The notes: generated from the letters alone by a model not told the origin. DNA of 64,000 nucleotides from Pseudoalteromonas rubra (GCF_000238295.3 NZ_AHCD03000035.1:434001-498000); one strand, 5' to 3'; counted from the first letter of the stretch, positions 20,240-28,738 are shown. Numbers and translations: made by a program.

Positions 20240-20572
20240 ACACATTTTTCCTTTTGATATTCCGAAAGCGTATAACGCCATTGTCTGAGGAATCCCCAGA
20301 TATTTAAAATTAAAACCAATATGATGAACACGCTCCGCCTTGTTTGACTTAGTTCATATCGCCAAAAAACTAGACGGATAATAACACCATACGTGAGATC
20401 TCTAGCCTACACGATAGACTCAGAAAAAACTGTCGCCAAATTCATGTGCGCCTTATGAGTGGCGCTAATCCGGTGCCAGTCTTGCTGGTCAACTGAGCTG
20501 TCAACCGACAGGCATCCATTCCTAAATTCGTGCCCTCCTCCAAGTATGCAGCGAAGCGGAACTGGTCTACTG

Positions 20573-21700
20573 TTAAGCATCCGACTTTGAGGCTTTGTTA
20601 TATGCCATCAAATAGTCAAAAACCTTTTCTGAAATAGCTTCTAACTTTGGTTGAGTATTTTCCTCTGCTAAGTTTGTTACGATGAAAATACCAACATTTT
20701 TATTTGGATAAATGGCCAGCCAACTAGATGTGCCCATTGAACCACCACTTTGATAAAGCATCAGTTCATTGGAATCATCTTTAGTTGTGTGCCAATAAAA
20801 TGCCGAGCCATGGCCCGTCCAACTCTCTTCCAAAAGTTGATGAGAAATAGCTACCTCAGGCTCAGAGGATAATTGGTGTTGCATATAACGTGTGACAGAT
20901 TCAACGTTTGAAGTTAATCCTCCACTAGCAAACCAATAAGCACTAGCCAAAGGCATTTGATTGCCATTTCCATCTGTACCGACTGTCACTTCACTTACCT
21001 CGGATTCTGTACGTCTAAATTTCGTTCCCTGCTCTCCAGACTTGCTCGTGATCATTTCAGAAACCAGCAACTCAAAAGGTTTTTGGTAGACTGATTCCAG
21101 AATATATCCGGCTAAATTAGTACCGACGTTTGAATACAGATAGTCCTCACCAGGTGTAGAATTAAGCTGCACTTTTTTAAGATCATCAAAGTAATCATCT
21201 CTGGAGTATTTTGATATTTTTTCAAAATATCTGCCTTGCTCAATATCTTCACGACTAACAGCAAAAGATCCTGGAAGACCACTAGTATGGGTCAAAAGGT
21301 GTCGTAAAGTTATATATTGGTTAGACAGCTCTAAGTTTTTGTATTTTTTACCTTTAAGGTAATGACGGATGTCTTTATCAAGCTCAACTTTCACTTCAAG
21401 AATGGCCTTAGCAACAACTAATCCTGTATAAGTTTTGGTTAAAGAACCAATTTCGTATATTGTTTGGTTGTTAGGCATATCGCCATTACTAAACGTCCCT
21501 AAATGATATTGGTGAGTATTTTCTGAGTCTACAATCGAAATTGAGACGACCTGCCCAACATTTCCATCAATAAGTTCTATGAGTTCATGTTTAGTGTTTG
21601 ATTCAAAATTAGTTGCATCATGGCTTTTACAAGAGGTCAACACTACCATTAATGAAACAACCAATATCATTGATTTAGTTTGGGTTATGATTCGGTTCAT
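20573..21700 (-). CDS. Serine hydrolase of the beta-lactamase (class C/DD-peptidase-like) family, lipoprotein
   Basis: A 375-aa lipoprotein hydrolase. The signal is MILVVSLMVVLTSCKS. The nucleophile motif SLTK (in YEIGSLTKTYTG, about residue 87), the YSN motif (DYLYSNVGTNLAG, about 190) and THTSGLP are present. A late SGGSMGTSSW replaces the KTG strand. Such proteins are esterases or peptidases acting in the periplasm. The start has AAAAGGA six bases upstream. On the minus strand a TTAACAG sequence with a CGCTTCGC loop follows about 10 bases past the stop, possibly a damaged cassette site. Confidence 0.9.
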   Translation of the reverse strand: MNRIITQTKSMILVVSLMVVLTSCKSHDATNFESNTKHELIELIDGNVGQVVSISIVDSENTHQYHLGTFSNGDMPNNQTIYEIGSLTKTYTGLVVAKAILEVKVELDKDIRHYLKGKKYKNLELSNQYITLRHLLTHTSGLPGSFAVSREDIEQGRYFEKISKYSRDDYFDDLKKVQLNSTPGEDYLYSNVGTNLAGYILESVYQKPFELLVSEMITSKSGEQGTKFRRTESEVSEVTVGTDGNGNQMPLASAYWFASGGLTSNVESVTRYMQHQLSSEPEVAISHQLLEESWTGHGSAFYWHTTKDDSNELMLYQSGGSMGTSSWLAIYPNKNVGIFIVTNLAEENTQPKLEAISEKVFDYLMAYNKASKSDA

Positions 21701-21794
21701 TTTTTTCCTTTTGATATATTTTGAATATCATTCTTTAGACGATAAGATTCCGTAAAAGGTTTAAATGTTAAATTAACCCAAGACAGCTAGCACC

Positions 21795-21916
21795 AGCTAG
21801 CAGACACCCATCCCCTCACCAGCTAGCAGACACCCACCCCCTCACTGAGCGCTGGTTTTGAATGGGTGTTTCTTTTAATACGCTCCAAATTTAGGACAGT
21901 TTTTGATTGGGTGTCC
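21795..21916. repeat. Cluster of inverted-repeat elements (two left modules, one A-type, one B-type right end)
   Basis: Two copies of AGCTAGCAGACACCCA are followed by CTCACTGAGCGCTGGTTTTG and GAATGGGTGT (A-type right module). Then comes AGGACAGTTTTTGATTGGG with TGTCC (B-type). This is the first dense group of the family that fills the next 15 kb. Confidence 0.85.
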
Positions 21917-21933
21917 ACGCACTTGTTATTCCC
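21917..21933 (-). repeat. Half attC-like site abutting a B-type repeat
   Basis: On the minus strand GGGAATAACAAGTGCG runs directly into the repeat end GGACACCC. The TAACAAG start matches the start of the full attC-like site at 25495-25597; the other half of the site is replaced by repeat sequence. Confidence 0.4.
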
Positions 21934-21990
21934 AGATAATCACACTAATTCACTTCAGATTTAATAGCCACTCACTTTGACTTCATAGCA

Positions 21991-22008
21991 AACCAGCCGA
22001 AGCTGGTT
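21991..22008 (-). terminator. Short hairpin after the ankyrin lipoprotein
   Basis: AACCAGC and GCTGGTT pair around a tetraloop-like CGAA, TTCG on the minus strand, about 30 bases past the stop of the 22037-22666 gene. Confidence 0.55.
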
Positions 22009-22036
22009 GTTACGACATTGATTCAAGTATGCTTAT

Positions 22037-22666
22037 TTATTTCCTTAGCATAAGCATTGTTTCCCGTAGCTTACTACATGGAGACTCTTTACACTCTCGC
22101 GAAGCATTGTCATTTAAAATGTCAAGAGCGCTGTAACCGAATCGGTTCTTACTTGTTTTATCAGCTCCCTGGCGCAAAAGTAATTGCATCGACTCGTAAT
22201 TACTCAAAATAGCAGCATAAATTAACGGTGTGCTATCCGTACCATCAGTTACTTCAAGAGTGGGCTTGTATTTCAGTAGAATCTTTAAATGTTCCCTTCT
22301 ATACGGCCCCAACACTTCAAAGATTACATTCTTTTTAGAACGGCTATTAAATGTATTTGGGTCAGCTCCTTTTTCCAATAGGCTTTTAAAATAGTAAAAG
22401 TCCAAATTCACAGAAGAGAGACTCAACACACTCCCTCCTGTTTCCAGTTTAGTATTAGGGTTTGCACCATCATTTAATGCTGACTCAAAAAGTTTCCTAT
22501 CATTATTTAGAATAGCATTGATCAAATTGGTGTTTATAGCACTGACCTCCCTAGAAGGCCTGTCAGACTCATTTAAATTGGATGCTAAAATCTCGTCACA
22601 AGATGCTATCAAGAATAGAGATAAAATAAACAATACAAATTTAAACTTCATGAAATTATTTTTCAT
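22037..22666 (-). CDS. Ankyrin-repeat lipoprotein
   Basis: 209 aa with a lipoprotein signal (FILSLFLIASCDE) and about four ankyrin units, for example LFESALNDGANPNTKLETGG, YFKSLLEKGADPNTFNSR, LKILLKYKPTLEVTDGTDSTPLIYAA and SMQLLLRQGADKTSKNRFGYSALDIL. A cysteine pair (RECKESPCSK) sits near the C-terminus. It is exported and anchored to a membrane, where the repeats would bind another protein. It resembles the anchored ankyrin protein at 14443-15063 and lies in the series of minus-strand cassette-like genes. Confidence 0.82.
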   Translation of the reverse strand: MKNNFMKFKFVLFILSLFLIASCDEILASNLNESDRPSREVSAINTNLINAILNNDRKLFESALNDGANPNTKLETGGSVLSLSSVNLDFYYFKSLLEKGADPNTFNSRSKKNVIFEVLGPYRREHLKILLKYKPTLEVTDGTDSTPLIYAAILSNYESMQLLLRQGADKTSKNRFGYSALDILNDNASRECKESPCSKLRETMLMLRK

Positions 22667-22802
22667 GCTTATAACCTACCTAATGACTCAATTATCCCAT
22701 CAATTCCATGTGTTCTAACGTAATGGTTCATGTTTCCATTTTCTATGTTACATGTCGGTTGTAACTGCAATTGTATTCCAAGTGCTTTAGAGCTGGCTAA
22801 GG

Positions 22803-22861
22803 GCTAGCAGACCCCCCCAAAACTTGCCTCGCTCACTGAGCACTGGTTTTGAATGGGTGTC
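22803..22861. repeat. A-type inverted-repeat element, 59 bp
   Basis: GCTAGCAGACCCCCCCAAAA at the left and CTGGTTTTGAATGGGTGTC at the right, with the conserved CGCTCACTGAGC centre. The left end has decayed (poly-C in place of ACCCATTC). Confidence 0.8.
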
Positions 22862-22909
22862 ACCCTAGATTCTAGTGTCACTAAATTACTGATGTTAGAG
22901 TTGGTGTGA

Positions 22910-22949
22910 AATTGTGATGATGGGCCGCTAGCACCCCATCATCACAATT
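22910..22949 (-). terminator. Strong 15-bp terminator hairpin
   Basis: AATTGTGATGATGGG and CCCATCATCACAATT pair perfectly around GGTGCTAGCG on the minus strand and are followed by TTTC. It lies just after the stop of the truncated gene at 22957. Confidence 0.8.
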
Positions 22950-22956
22950 CAGCTAA

Positions 22957-23160
22957 CTACTTAGCACTAATGACAACCTTTATTCCTGATACATCGGTTG
23001 TACTTACAATAAACGAGCTTCCCACATCAGTACCGTCAAGCATAGGCTTATCAACTGGAGACTTAAGGTTTAGCTCTTTATAAGTTGACTCATTCATGAT
23101 GAAGCACTCATCACCATATGACGTCTGGAGCTTGAATAGCCAATTTTTACCGCGATGCTC
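22957..23160 (-). pseudogene. 5'-truncated small gene cut by a repeat element
   Basis: The open frame encodes KNWLFKLQTSYGDECFIMNE...SGIKVVISAK and ends at a good terminator. At its 5' side it runs straight into the repeat at 23161, whose right module supplies an in-frame ATG (MGVC). No native start codon or ribosome site is visible before residue 32 of the remaining frame, so the original N-terminus appears lost. The family is not recognised. Confidence 0.5.
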
Positions 23161-23287
23161 GCAGACACCCATTCGAAAACTCGCATTCAAAAACTTTTAA
23201 CACATGACAAGCCCGAAAAGGAACAGATATCAATGGATATCCGTGTTTTTCCCCCCTCACAGTGCGCTGGTTTTGAATGGGTGTCTC
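23161..23287. repeat. Long A-type inverted-repeat element, 127 bp
   Basis: Starts GCAGACACCCATTCGAAAAC and ends TTTTGAATGGGTGTCTC. The inner part AACACATGACAAGCC...AACAGATATCAATGGATATCC matches 27177-27281 and 35466-35576. The ATGGATATCC region contains a short palindrome. Confidence 0.85.
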
Positions 23288-23326
23288 TTTAAAATTACTC
23301 TTATATCCGGGACGAAGTATAGCACC

Positions 23327-23396
23327 AGCTAGCAGACACCCACCCCAACAGCTAGCCAACAGCTAGCAGACACCCATCCCAAAACTTGCCTGCCTG
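23327..23396. repeat. Two left modules in tandem, upstream of the transposase
   Basis: Two copies of AGCTAGCAGACACCCA (the first ending CCCC, the second CATCCCAAAACTTGCCTGCC) stand 50-110 bases before the RAYT start codon. Confidence 0.8.
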
Positions 23397-23444
23397 ACTT
23401 CCACTATCTATGCTTTTAATCTGCACCAAGGATAAGGACATAAA

Positions 23445-24416
23445 ATGCCAACGGCACGGAAAAGTCAGGTCAGCTTAGTTGACACAAGATACTACCATTG
23501 TATCTCTCGCTGTGTCAGGAGAGCATTTCTATGTGGTAAAGACCCATTAACAGGCCGGTCTTATGAGCACCGCCGTGAATGGGCTGAAGAAAAGCTACTC
23601 CTGCTAGCAAGCATTTTTTGCATTGATATCTGCGCTTACGCAGTTATGAGTAACCATACACATATTGTTTTGTATGTAGATGATAAAAAAGCCAATCGAT
23701 TGACCGACAAAGCCATTGTTATTCGTTGGCATAAACTATTCAAGGGAAACTGGCTGACGCACAAGTTCGTTGAAAATAACAAACTTAATCCGTCCGAGCG
23801 TATGATGCTCGACGATATTATCGACAAATATCGTGAAAGGCTATCAAGTATCAGCTGGTTTATGCGCGTACTAAACGAAAACATTGCCCGCAGGGCAAAC
23901 AAAGAAGATGGCTGTACGGGTCGTTTCTGGGAAGGCAGGTTTAAATCCCAGGCGTTACTCGATGAAGCGGCACTGGCCGCCTGTATGGCCTATGTTGACC
24001 TGAATCCAATCCGGGCCAAAATAGTCAACACACCTGAAACTTCTGAGTTCACCAGTATCAAAAAACGTATTGAACATGCTCTTAGTGGAAAGCAACCAAA
24101 GAGCCTTCTACGCTTTGCTGGCAACCCAAGACAGAATATGCCCAAAGGGCTTCCCTTTGAACTTAAATACTACATTGAACTGGTTGAACTGACAGGTCGA
24201 TGTATTCGAGCAGACAAACGAGGCCACATCTCCGATGCTCAGCCTATTCTCGCTCGACTGCAAATCGAGCCCGAAAACTGGCTAAAACTCACCACAAGAT
24301 TTACCAAAGTATTCCACGGTGCTGTCGGCAGGCGTCATGCTATGACTAATTATTATGCCCACCTACAAAAAAGACGGCGCGCCAACCTCGCTAATTGTGA
24401 ATCCTTATTAAGTTAG
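23445..24416 (+). CDS. REP-associated HUH transposase (RAYT, IS200-like Y1 superfamily)
   Basis: A 323-aa protein of the large RAYT group common in Alteromonadales. RAYTs nick single-stranded DNA at hairpins and are held responsible for spreading REP palindromes. The N-terminal fold begins DTRYYHCISRCVRRAFLC. The HUH motif is H71-T-H73 in AVMSNHTHIVLY. GRFWEGRFKSQAL and CMAYVDLNPIRAKIV follow, with a C-terminal extension of about 110 residues. In the helix that should carry the catalytic tyrosine I read WFMRVLNENIARRANK without a tyrosine, so the nucleophile is uncertain. AAGGACATAAA precedes ATG. Repeat elements lie on both sides within 110 bases. It appears intact. Confidence 0.9.
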   Translation: MPTARKSQVSLVDTRYYHCISRCVRRAFLCGKDPLTGRSYEHRREWAEEKLLLLASIFCIDICAYAVMSNHTHIVLYVDDKKANRLTDKAIVIRWHKLFKGNWLTHKFVENNKLNPSERMMLDDIIDKYRERLSSISWFMRVLNENIARRANKEDGCTGRFWEGRFKSQALLDEAALAACMAYVDLNPIRAKIVNTPETSEFTSIKKRIEHALSGKQPKSLLRFAGNPRQNMPKGLPFELKYYIELVELTGRCIRADKRGHISDAQPILARLQIEPENWLKLTTRFTKVFHGAVGRRHAMTNYYAHLQKRRRANLANCESLLS

Positions 24417-24489
24417 GCTTGCCATGATCCGAAGCTCAAATGGTGACTGTCACTCTTGCAGTACTGCGCTATGCCACACAGTAAAAAGG

Positions 24490-24552
24490 CAGACATCCAT
24501 TCCTACACTGAATAAAATCGCTCACTGAGCACTGGTTTTGAATGGGTGCCTG
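24490..24552. repeat. A-type inverted-repeat element, 63 bp
   Basis: CAGACATCCATTCCTACACT at the left, AATAAAATCGCTCACTGAGC in the centre and TTTTGAATGGGTGCCTG at the right. Nearly identical to 25019-25081. Confidence 0.88.
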
Positions 24553-24601
24553 CTTTAATTTCTTTTTAAACAACACCTCAAAACACAATAAGCACTCACA
24601 C

Positions 24602-24964
24602 TTATTGATAAATAAAGCACACAGCAATTTGCTCATCATTTATCGACTGTTTGAATAGTTCCAAAAGCTTATCAATTACAAGTGGGTGCTTAGCACCTTC
24701 TGACATACACAGCCAATTTTCAATGATTTTAATGCAAACCTTTCTCGTTTCTACTGCGGGAATCCAGTCATCTTCCCCTAAATGAATTTCGCTTTCATTC
24801 TGCTTGTCCAGACTTTTAATAAGAGTTGTATTCAAAAACCAGCTCAACTCTTCAGCTTCTACAACTAGCACGTCGCTAGCATCTGGGTTTTGAGTGGCAT
24901 AATACATTGTATCCATAGGCCACTCGGATTCATCATAGGCTGTGATATATAACTTTTTTTTCAC
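24602..24964 (-). CDS. Hypothetical protein, 120 aa
   Basis: The longer open frame to 25129 runs through a repeat element and is not credible. A GTG at 24964 gives MKKKLYITAYDESEWPMDTM, a natural-looking beginning, and the protein continues with NPDASDVLVVEAEELSWFL and ends IAVCFIYQ. It is acidic and soluble with no recognised family. The ribosome site is weak, so truncation by the adjoining repeat or attC-like half-site cannot be excluded. It is one of the cassette-like minus-strand genes. Confidence 0.55.
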   Translation of the reverse strand: MKKKLYITAYDESEWPMDTMYYATQNPDASDVLVVEAEELSWFLNTTLIKSLDKQNESEIHLGEDDWIPAVETRKVCIKIIENWLCMSEGAKHPLVIDKLLELFKQSINDEQIAVCFIYQ

Positions 24965-25018
24965 GGCTTTACAGGTCCAAGTTTCGAATATAAGTTTGCT
25001 GTTGCAAGCGCAGAAAGG

Positions 25019-25081
25019 CAGACATCCATTCCTACACTGAATAAAATCGCTCACTGAGCACTGGTTTTGAATGGGTGTCTG
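25019..25081. repeat. A-type inverted-repeat element, 63 bp, at the centre of a split attC-like site
   Basis: CAGACATCCATTCC ... GAATGGGTGTCTG with the standard CGCTCACTGAGC centre. On the minus strand it follows a half attC (25108-25174) ending in CGCTTCGCTCTC. Confidence 0.88.
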
Positions 25082-25107
25082 CTTTAACTCCTGCTTTAAC
25101 TCCATTT

Positions 25108-25174
25108 GAGAGCGAAGCGAACAACACAAAGGCAGCGGAGTGCTGGGCGTCGAACCTTCAACCGTTTGTTATGT
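25108..25174 (-). repeat. attC-like half-site ending at a repeat element
   Basis: On the minus strand it begins at the stop codon of the 25169-25481 gene with CATAACAAACGGTTGAAGG, continues GACGCCCAGC and reaches the apical CGCTTCGCTCTC. Thirty bases on, the repeat at 25019-25081 starts, and the expected right arm is missing. Confidence 0.55.
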
Positions 25175-25481
25175 TTTTGCTTCGTGTACATATTTAAACG
25201 CACCACCTTTTAGATCAGGTTTCCACCCCTTGCTTATAGGCTCTTTGATGCAGGACTCAATATCTCTGGGAGTAACAGGGATCTCTGGGTTTCCTATCCA
25301 GCTATCGCATCCAAGGGAATGTAATTGAAAGTACTGACATTGGTGATTCCGATAACTCTACCGCTGCAGTCATATCATCGCCGAATACACCTTGGCTATA
25401 AGTTGGCTTACTGCGAATCGTCCACCGATACTCAACAGAATCAACCACAATTTTCCTAGAGCCTTTTTTAGGGATTGCCAT
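25169..25481 (-). pseudogene. Small cassette gene (about 104 codons) with one frameshift
   Basis: Starts ATG-GCA-ATC (MAIPKKGSRKIVVDSVEYRW) and reads to SVLSITFPWMR-stop near 25305. One base out of frame the same sequence continues GCDSWIGNPEIPVTPRDIES and ends GGAFKYVHEAKT-stop at 25169. Together they form one small protein of a kind often seen in cassette arrays. The stop overlaps the TAACAAA of a half attC site and the start lies 14 bases from a full attC-like site, so the gene is bracketed as a cassette should be. Its biochemical function is unknown to me. Confidence 0.6.
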
Positions 25482-25494
25482 CGTTCACCATGTA

Positions 25495-25597
25495 CACATA
25501 ACGCCCCAAGCAGGGGCAATTTTTAAGCTGGCTAAAATAAGGAGCGAAGCGACGGGAGCCAGCTTAAAATTGTCCCGTTGACTTGGCTTGTTATGTG
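25495..25597 (-). repeat. attC-like integron recombination site, 103 bp
   Basis: On the minus strand: CACATAACAAGCCAAG, then CGGGACAATTTTAAGCTGGC, a CGCTTCGCTCC apex, GCCAGCTTAAAAATTGCCCC, and TGCTTGGGGCGTTATGTG. The arms are imperfectly complementary along their length with unpaired bases on one side, and the outer ends are CACATAAC/GTTATGTG, the R''/R' arrangement of attC sites. It stands immediately before the start of the cassette gene at 25169-25481. Confidence 0.72.
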
Positions 25598-25640
25598 TAA
25601 GTTACTGAAATTATGCGCTTAGTAGAAACTAAGAATCCAG

Positions 25641-25895
25641 AGACACCCATATTTAAAATCAATAAAAAAGGGCATGTGCGGCTTTGTTTTATCTAATTTA
25701 TTTCATAAAAACCAACCAGATAGCAAAACCATGCGTGGTACATCCTACACGATATAGAACGTTTATGAGACACCAATTACAAAACTTGTTTGTCATACCT
25801 TGGCAGATTTAACTTTGGAATGCCCCATATTGTGGGGATGTTACCCAAAATACTAGAAAAATCGCTCACTGAGCGCTGGTTTTGAATGGGTGTCT
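25641..25895. repeat. Long form of the inverted-repeat element, 255 bp
   Basis: Ends AGACACCCAT / ATGGGTGTCT. The right third contains the standard A module. The middle shares GACACCAATTACAAAACTTG and TTGTCATACCTTGGCAGATT with the 231-bp repeats at 33684 and 36651, so this is a composite, MITE-like version. Confidence 0.75.
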
Positions 25896-25916
25896 TCTTT
25901 AATTGTTTCTTTAATT

Positions 25917-26277
25917 GTTATGCTGAAGTGGCAGCCAAAAAGGCCGACGCAGTGATCCCACCCAGGTGTAACGCGCAGTTGTGGGAGGATGGGCATGTCC
26001 GTAACAGCGCAGTCATTTTAACAAAGCATATAGGCTGCAGTGAGTGGAAAAAGTGTGTGAACTACCATCAACGTTCACTGGCGGAAACAGCAATGTACCG
26101 ATATAAACAGCTTATGGGTGACAAGCTGGTCAGTCGTGGATTCAATCAGCAGCACACTGAAGCGATGATTAAAGTGAAAGTGCTCAATAGAATGGCTGGG
26201 CTAGGTATGCCTGAATATCAGGTTAACAGCTAGAATCACAGTATTGCCTAAGCTATCTGGATTTGATCAACAAGGCC
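25917..26277 (+). pseudogene. 3' fragment of an IS903-like (IS5 family) transposase
   Basis: Encodes CYAEVAAKKADAVIPPRCNA to the C-terminus, about the last 105 residues, and retains the IS right end GGATTTGATCAACAAGGCC. It matches the intact element at 32648-33011 with a few percent divergence. The 5' part is missing and replaced by a repeat element whose ATG (MGVFFNC) opens the frame. It contains the E of the DDE triad only. Confidence 0.88.
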
Positions 26278-26342
26278 ATGCCACACAGTAAGAAATTGAG
26301 ACAGTTTTTTCAGAAGCTGTTCATATTTAAAGCTGCCTACAG

Positions 26343-26372
26343 TGATATTTCGATTATTTGTTCGAAATATCA
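26343..26372. terminator. Hairpin downstream of the 198-aa gene
   Basis: TGATATTTCG and CGAAATATCA form a perfect ten-base stem. It lies about 70 bases beyond the stop of the minus-strand gene at 26444 and recurs in unit 2 at 29165-29194. Confidence 0.5.
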
Positions 26373-26443
26373 CTCTCACTCACCCAAAAAAGAGCCTAAC
26401 GACTATTAAAGAAACACTCAATGTTGGGTGTCTGCTTATTTGT

Positions 26444-27040
26444 TTAGCTACGGCATTCTTTTGGCAAAAAATTCGGAATAAATTCATTAGATACACGTAA
26501 AATCGATTGGAGTGAACAAGAATAGTTAGGTATTGTCTCTGCGAAGCTTTCGCTCGAAATATATTCTAAATGATAAGAAATCTGTAAATTAATTGTTGTG
26601 ACCCAACTCGTTTTGTGTTCCTCCGGCAAATCTAGCGAAAAGATATTCTCTGATGCGTAAAGTAGCCTGGAGACAAACCAAGTATATTGAGCCCAACATA
26701 AATCGTCTTTACCCTTGCTATCAATAACTGAGATACTATTTGCGGCTGTTTGACCTTTATCAGCTCCATTGCCTGGACAAGCCAAACCAGACTGAGGCTC
26801 TGCAAAATAAGGGAACTCAAAGGCTAATTCTAAATATTGCCCATACATTTCTTTCGCTAATTGCGTTTGCCCCAGTTGTTGAGATGCAGTTATTTGCCGA
26901 GAAGCGACGCACACTGTAGCCACACCAACAAAAAGTATAACCACTTGAGATACCTGGGATGCTTTTAGCAAAAGTGACTCTTTCGGCTCACAAGAGCAAT
27001 TTACTTTGACACTAATTGGACGCTTAAAAAAACTAAACAC
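26444..27040 (-). CDS. Hypothetical membrane-anchored protein, 198 aa (copy 1)
   Basis: An N-terminal cytoplasmic stretch (MFSFFKRPISVKVNCSC) is followed by one TM helix (QVSQVVILFVGVATVCVA). A larger domain comes next, with WAQYTWFVSRLLYASENIFSL and several cysteines (ACPG, LCWA, YSCS, KECRS). The start is GTG with GAGGG upstream. It resembles single-pass proteins with a DUF4760-like helical region, but I cannot name the family. An identical copy lies at 29266-29862. It is bracketed by repeat elements. Confidence 0.65.
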   Translation of the reverse strand: MFSFFKRPISVKVNCSCEPKESLLLKASQVSQVVILFVGVATVCVASRQITASQQLGQTQLAKEMYGQYLELAFEFPYFAEPQSGLACPGNGADKGQTAANSISVIDSKGKDDLCWAQYTWFVSRLLYASENIFSLDLPEEHKTSWVTTINLQISYHLEYISSESFAETIPNYSCSLQSILRVSNEFIPNFLPKECRS

Positions 27041-27176
27041 TAAACCCTCAATTTAACTTTGGTAGAGAAACATTTCATATAATAACAATTGAATTAGTTT
27101 CAGTCATACAACGCACTGCTAAGCTGTGCACAAAGTAATACAGAAGCCGCCGTGTGCCACCATAAATTGAAACTCG

Positions 27177-27281
27177 CAGACACCCACTCGAAAACTTCTA
27201 GCACATGATGAGCCAGAAAAGGAACAGATAGCAATGGATATCCGTGTTTTTTCCCTCACTGAGCGCTGGTTTTGAATGGGT
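27177..27281. repeat. Long A-type inverted-repeat element interrupted by an IS1111-type left end
   Basis: Starts CAGACACCCACTCG and reaches ...TTTTGAATGGGT, where the remaining GTCTG is replaced by GATGAGATGGACGCTCC, the IS left end. Confidence 0.85.
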
Positions 27282-27574
27282 GATGAGATGGACGCTCCTA
27301 AATCGGCGTCAATGCGCCAAACTGAGAGTGATATTTACAGTTAACAGGAGCATCCATCATGAATCAAGTTAGCACATTATCCATTGACCTGGCTAAAAAC
27401 GTTTTCCAATTACTCGCCGTGGATAAGCACGGCAAGCCCTGCTTTTCACGCCGGGTGAACCGTCAGAAGTTAAAAGAAACCATTCAGAATATACCGCCTT
27501 GTAAAATCGTTATGGAGGCCTGTGGTTGCGCGCACTACTGGGGAAGAATGTGTATAAAAGCAAACACTAGTTGA
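27282..27574 (+). mobile_element. 5' fragment of an IS110-family (IS1111 group) element, copy 1
   Basis: It begins GATGAGATGGACGCTCC, a left end with the subterminal inverted repeat GGACGCTCC. Seventy-seven bases on, after AGGAG, the ORF 27359-27574 encodes MNQVSTLSIDLAKNVFQLLA and VMEACGCAHYWGR, the start of the DEDD transposase RuvC-like domain (first catalytic D in SIDLAK). After WGR the frame leaves the family, and a repeat element follows at 27575, so about 80% of the transposase is gone. Other copies are at 30104 and 31635. Confidence 0.88.
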
Positions 27575-27873
27575 CAGACACCCATTCCAAAGCTTGCCTG
27601 CCACTGGGTGTCTGGGTATTTTCTCAAATGTAGAACAGTTTTTGATTGGGTGTCCGTTGTAGTGCTACTAGACAAAAGTGCAAAATAAAAAAGACAAAAC
27701 CCAGATACCAACACGACTCCCGCTCCATTTGGCAGAACTTTTGTTACCAACAAGGTTAGAGGTGTGACGGCCCCGACATAACAGACAATTAAATATATCG
27801 CCCTGCTCCTCACTACCGATAAAACTACCCTGAAGATACACATAGCAGCTATCGTGATAAGAAGTGTGATCAT
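27535..27873 (-). pseudogene. Small membrane protein gene with its 3' end replaced by repeat sequence (copy 1)
   Basis: ATG is preceded by AGGAG at a good distance. The first about 70 residues are three hydrophobic helices (MITLLITIAAMCIFRVVLS, IYLIVCYVGAVTPLTLLV, VVLVSGFCLFYFALLSSS). From codon 73 on, the frame reads through the B- and A-type repeats (GGACACCC..., GAATGGGTGTCTG) and into the IS1111 fragment. The original C-terminus is therefore missing. A copy is at 30357-30695. Confidence 0.6.
27575..27655. repeat. Composite element: CAGACACCC/GGGTGTCTG pair plus B-type right end
   Basis: CAGACACCCATTCC...CCACTGGGTGTCTG is followed by GGTATTTTCTCAAATGTAG and AACAGTTTTTGATTGGGTG with TCC. 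The GGTATTTTC in the middle is the later target of the IS903-like insertion in the third unit. Confidence 0.85.
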
Positions 27874-28011
27874 GCTGAGTGCTCCTTTGTCTTGATTTAA
27901 TTTTGCAGTATCAATCTACGATAGTTGCTATCCGAATCTCTATTTTCAGCACTGTATTTGCCACTTGTCTAATCACAGGCAGAAAGGCACAGAAACACAG
28001 AAAAGAAAGGC

Positions 28012-28072
28012 TGACACCCATTCCTACACTGAATAAAATCGCTCACTGAGCACACGTTTTGAATGAGTGCCC
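28012..28072. repeat. A-type inverted-repeat element, degenerate
   Basis: TGACACCCATTCCTACACTG ... CACGTTTTGAATGAGTGCCC; same layout as 24490-24552 with several changes in the right end. Confidence 0.82.
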
Positions 28073-28094
28073 CCTTTAATTTATTCTTTAATAA

Positions 28095-28418
28095 TCATCT
28101 CTTTAGATATATGTACCTTAAAACTTCATTTGTACCGCTGCATTCATTCTTGCCACCAACATTTACTTCCATATCAGACATATATGCAGCTAATGCCATA
28201 GAATAGACTTCCGCCATATTCTTTCTATCTAAATGAATTATAAAGTACTTAGAACCATTGCTATTGCAGACAGATTGAAATGGGGTTTCCGGTTCGAGGT
28301 AAACGACATCTGCTCCAAGGTCATTTACCCACAAACTCTTTATTTTAGTTTTAACTGTGCCTGATGCATCAGCATTAAAGCATAAAAATAAAACAAATAT
28401 AAAACTCAACACTTTCAT
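28095..28418 (-). CDS. Small secreted protein, 107 aa (copy 1)
   Basis: A cleavable signal peptide (MKVLSFIFVLFLCFNADASG) precedes a compact domain with GADVVYLEPETPFQSVCN, two cysteines positioned for a disulfide (SVCN and NECSG) and a C-terminal VLRYIYLKR. ATG 28418 has AGGAGTAATAAA upstream; an ATG 22 codons earlier lies in repeat-unit sequence. A similar layout is seen in small periplasmic cassette proteins; the function is unknown. Identical copy at 30917-31240. Confidence 0.75.
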   Translation of the reverse strand: MKVLSFIFVLFLCFNADASGTVKTKIKSLWVNDLGADVVYLEPETPFQSVCNSNGSKYFIIHLDRKNMAEVYSMALAAYMSDMEVNVGGKNECSGTNEVLRYIYLKR

Positions 28419-28738
28419 TTTATTACTCCTATTTTTACAACGCCTAATTCTTAAGAATCCAGAGACACCCATATTTAAAATCAATAAAAAAGGGCATGTG
28501 CGGCTTTGTTTTATCTAATTTATTTCATAAAAACCAACCAGATAGCAAAACCATGCGTGGTACATCCTACACGATATAGAACGTTTATGAGACACCAATT
28601 ACAAAACTTGTTTGTCATACCTTGGCAGATTTAACTTTGGAATGCCCCATATTGTGGGGATGTTACCCAAAATACTAGAAAAATCGCTCACTGAGCGCTG
28701 GTTTTGAATGGGTGTCTGCTTTAATTGTTTCTTTAATT

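Larger units (their letters stand above)
25630..28451. repeat. Tandem unit 1 of 2,822 bp
   Basis: This unit and the next (28452-31273) are identical over essentially their whole length; I noticed one base difference (TTCTTTAATT here, TGCTTTAATT in copy 2, near 25896/28718). Each begins TAAGAATCCAGAGACACCC and holds an IS903 fragment, three small minus-strand genes, an IS1111 fragment and four repeat elements. Near identity implies recent duplication. Confidence 0.95.

Noticed and set aside
24602..25129. A 175-aa protein using the full open frame
   Set aside because: The first 55 codons run through a repeat element and half of an attC-like site; a GTG at 24964 gives a more natural start.
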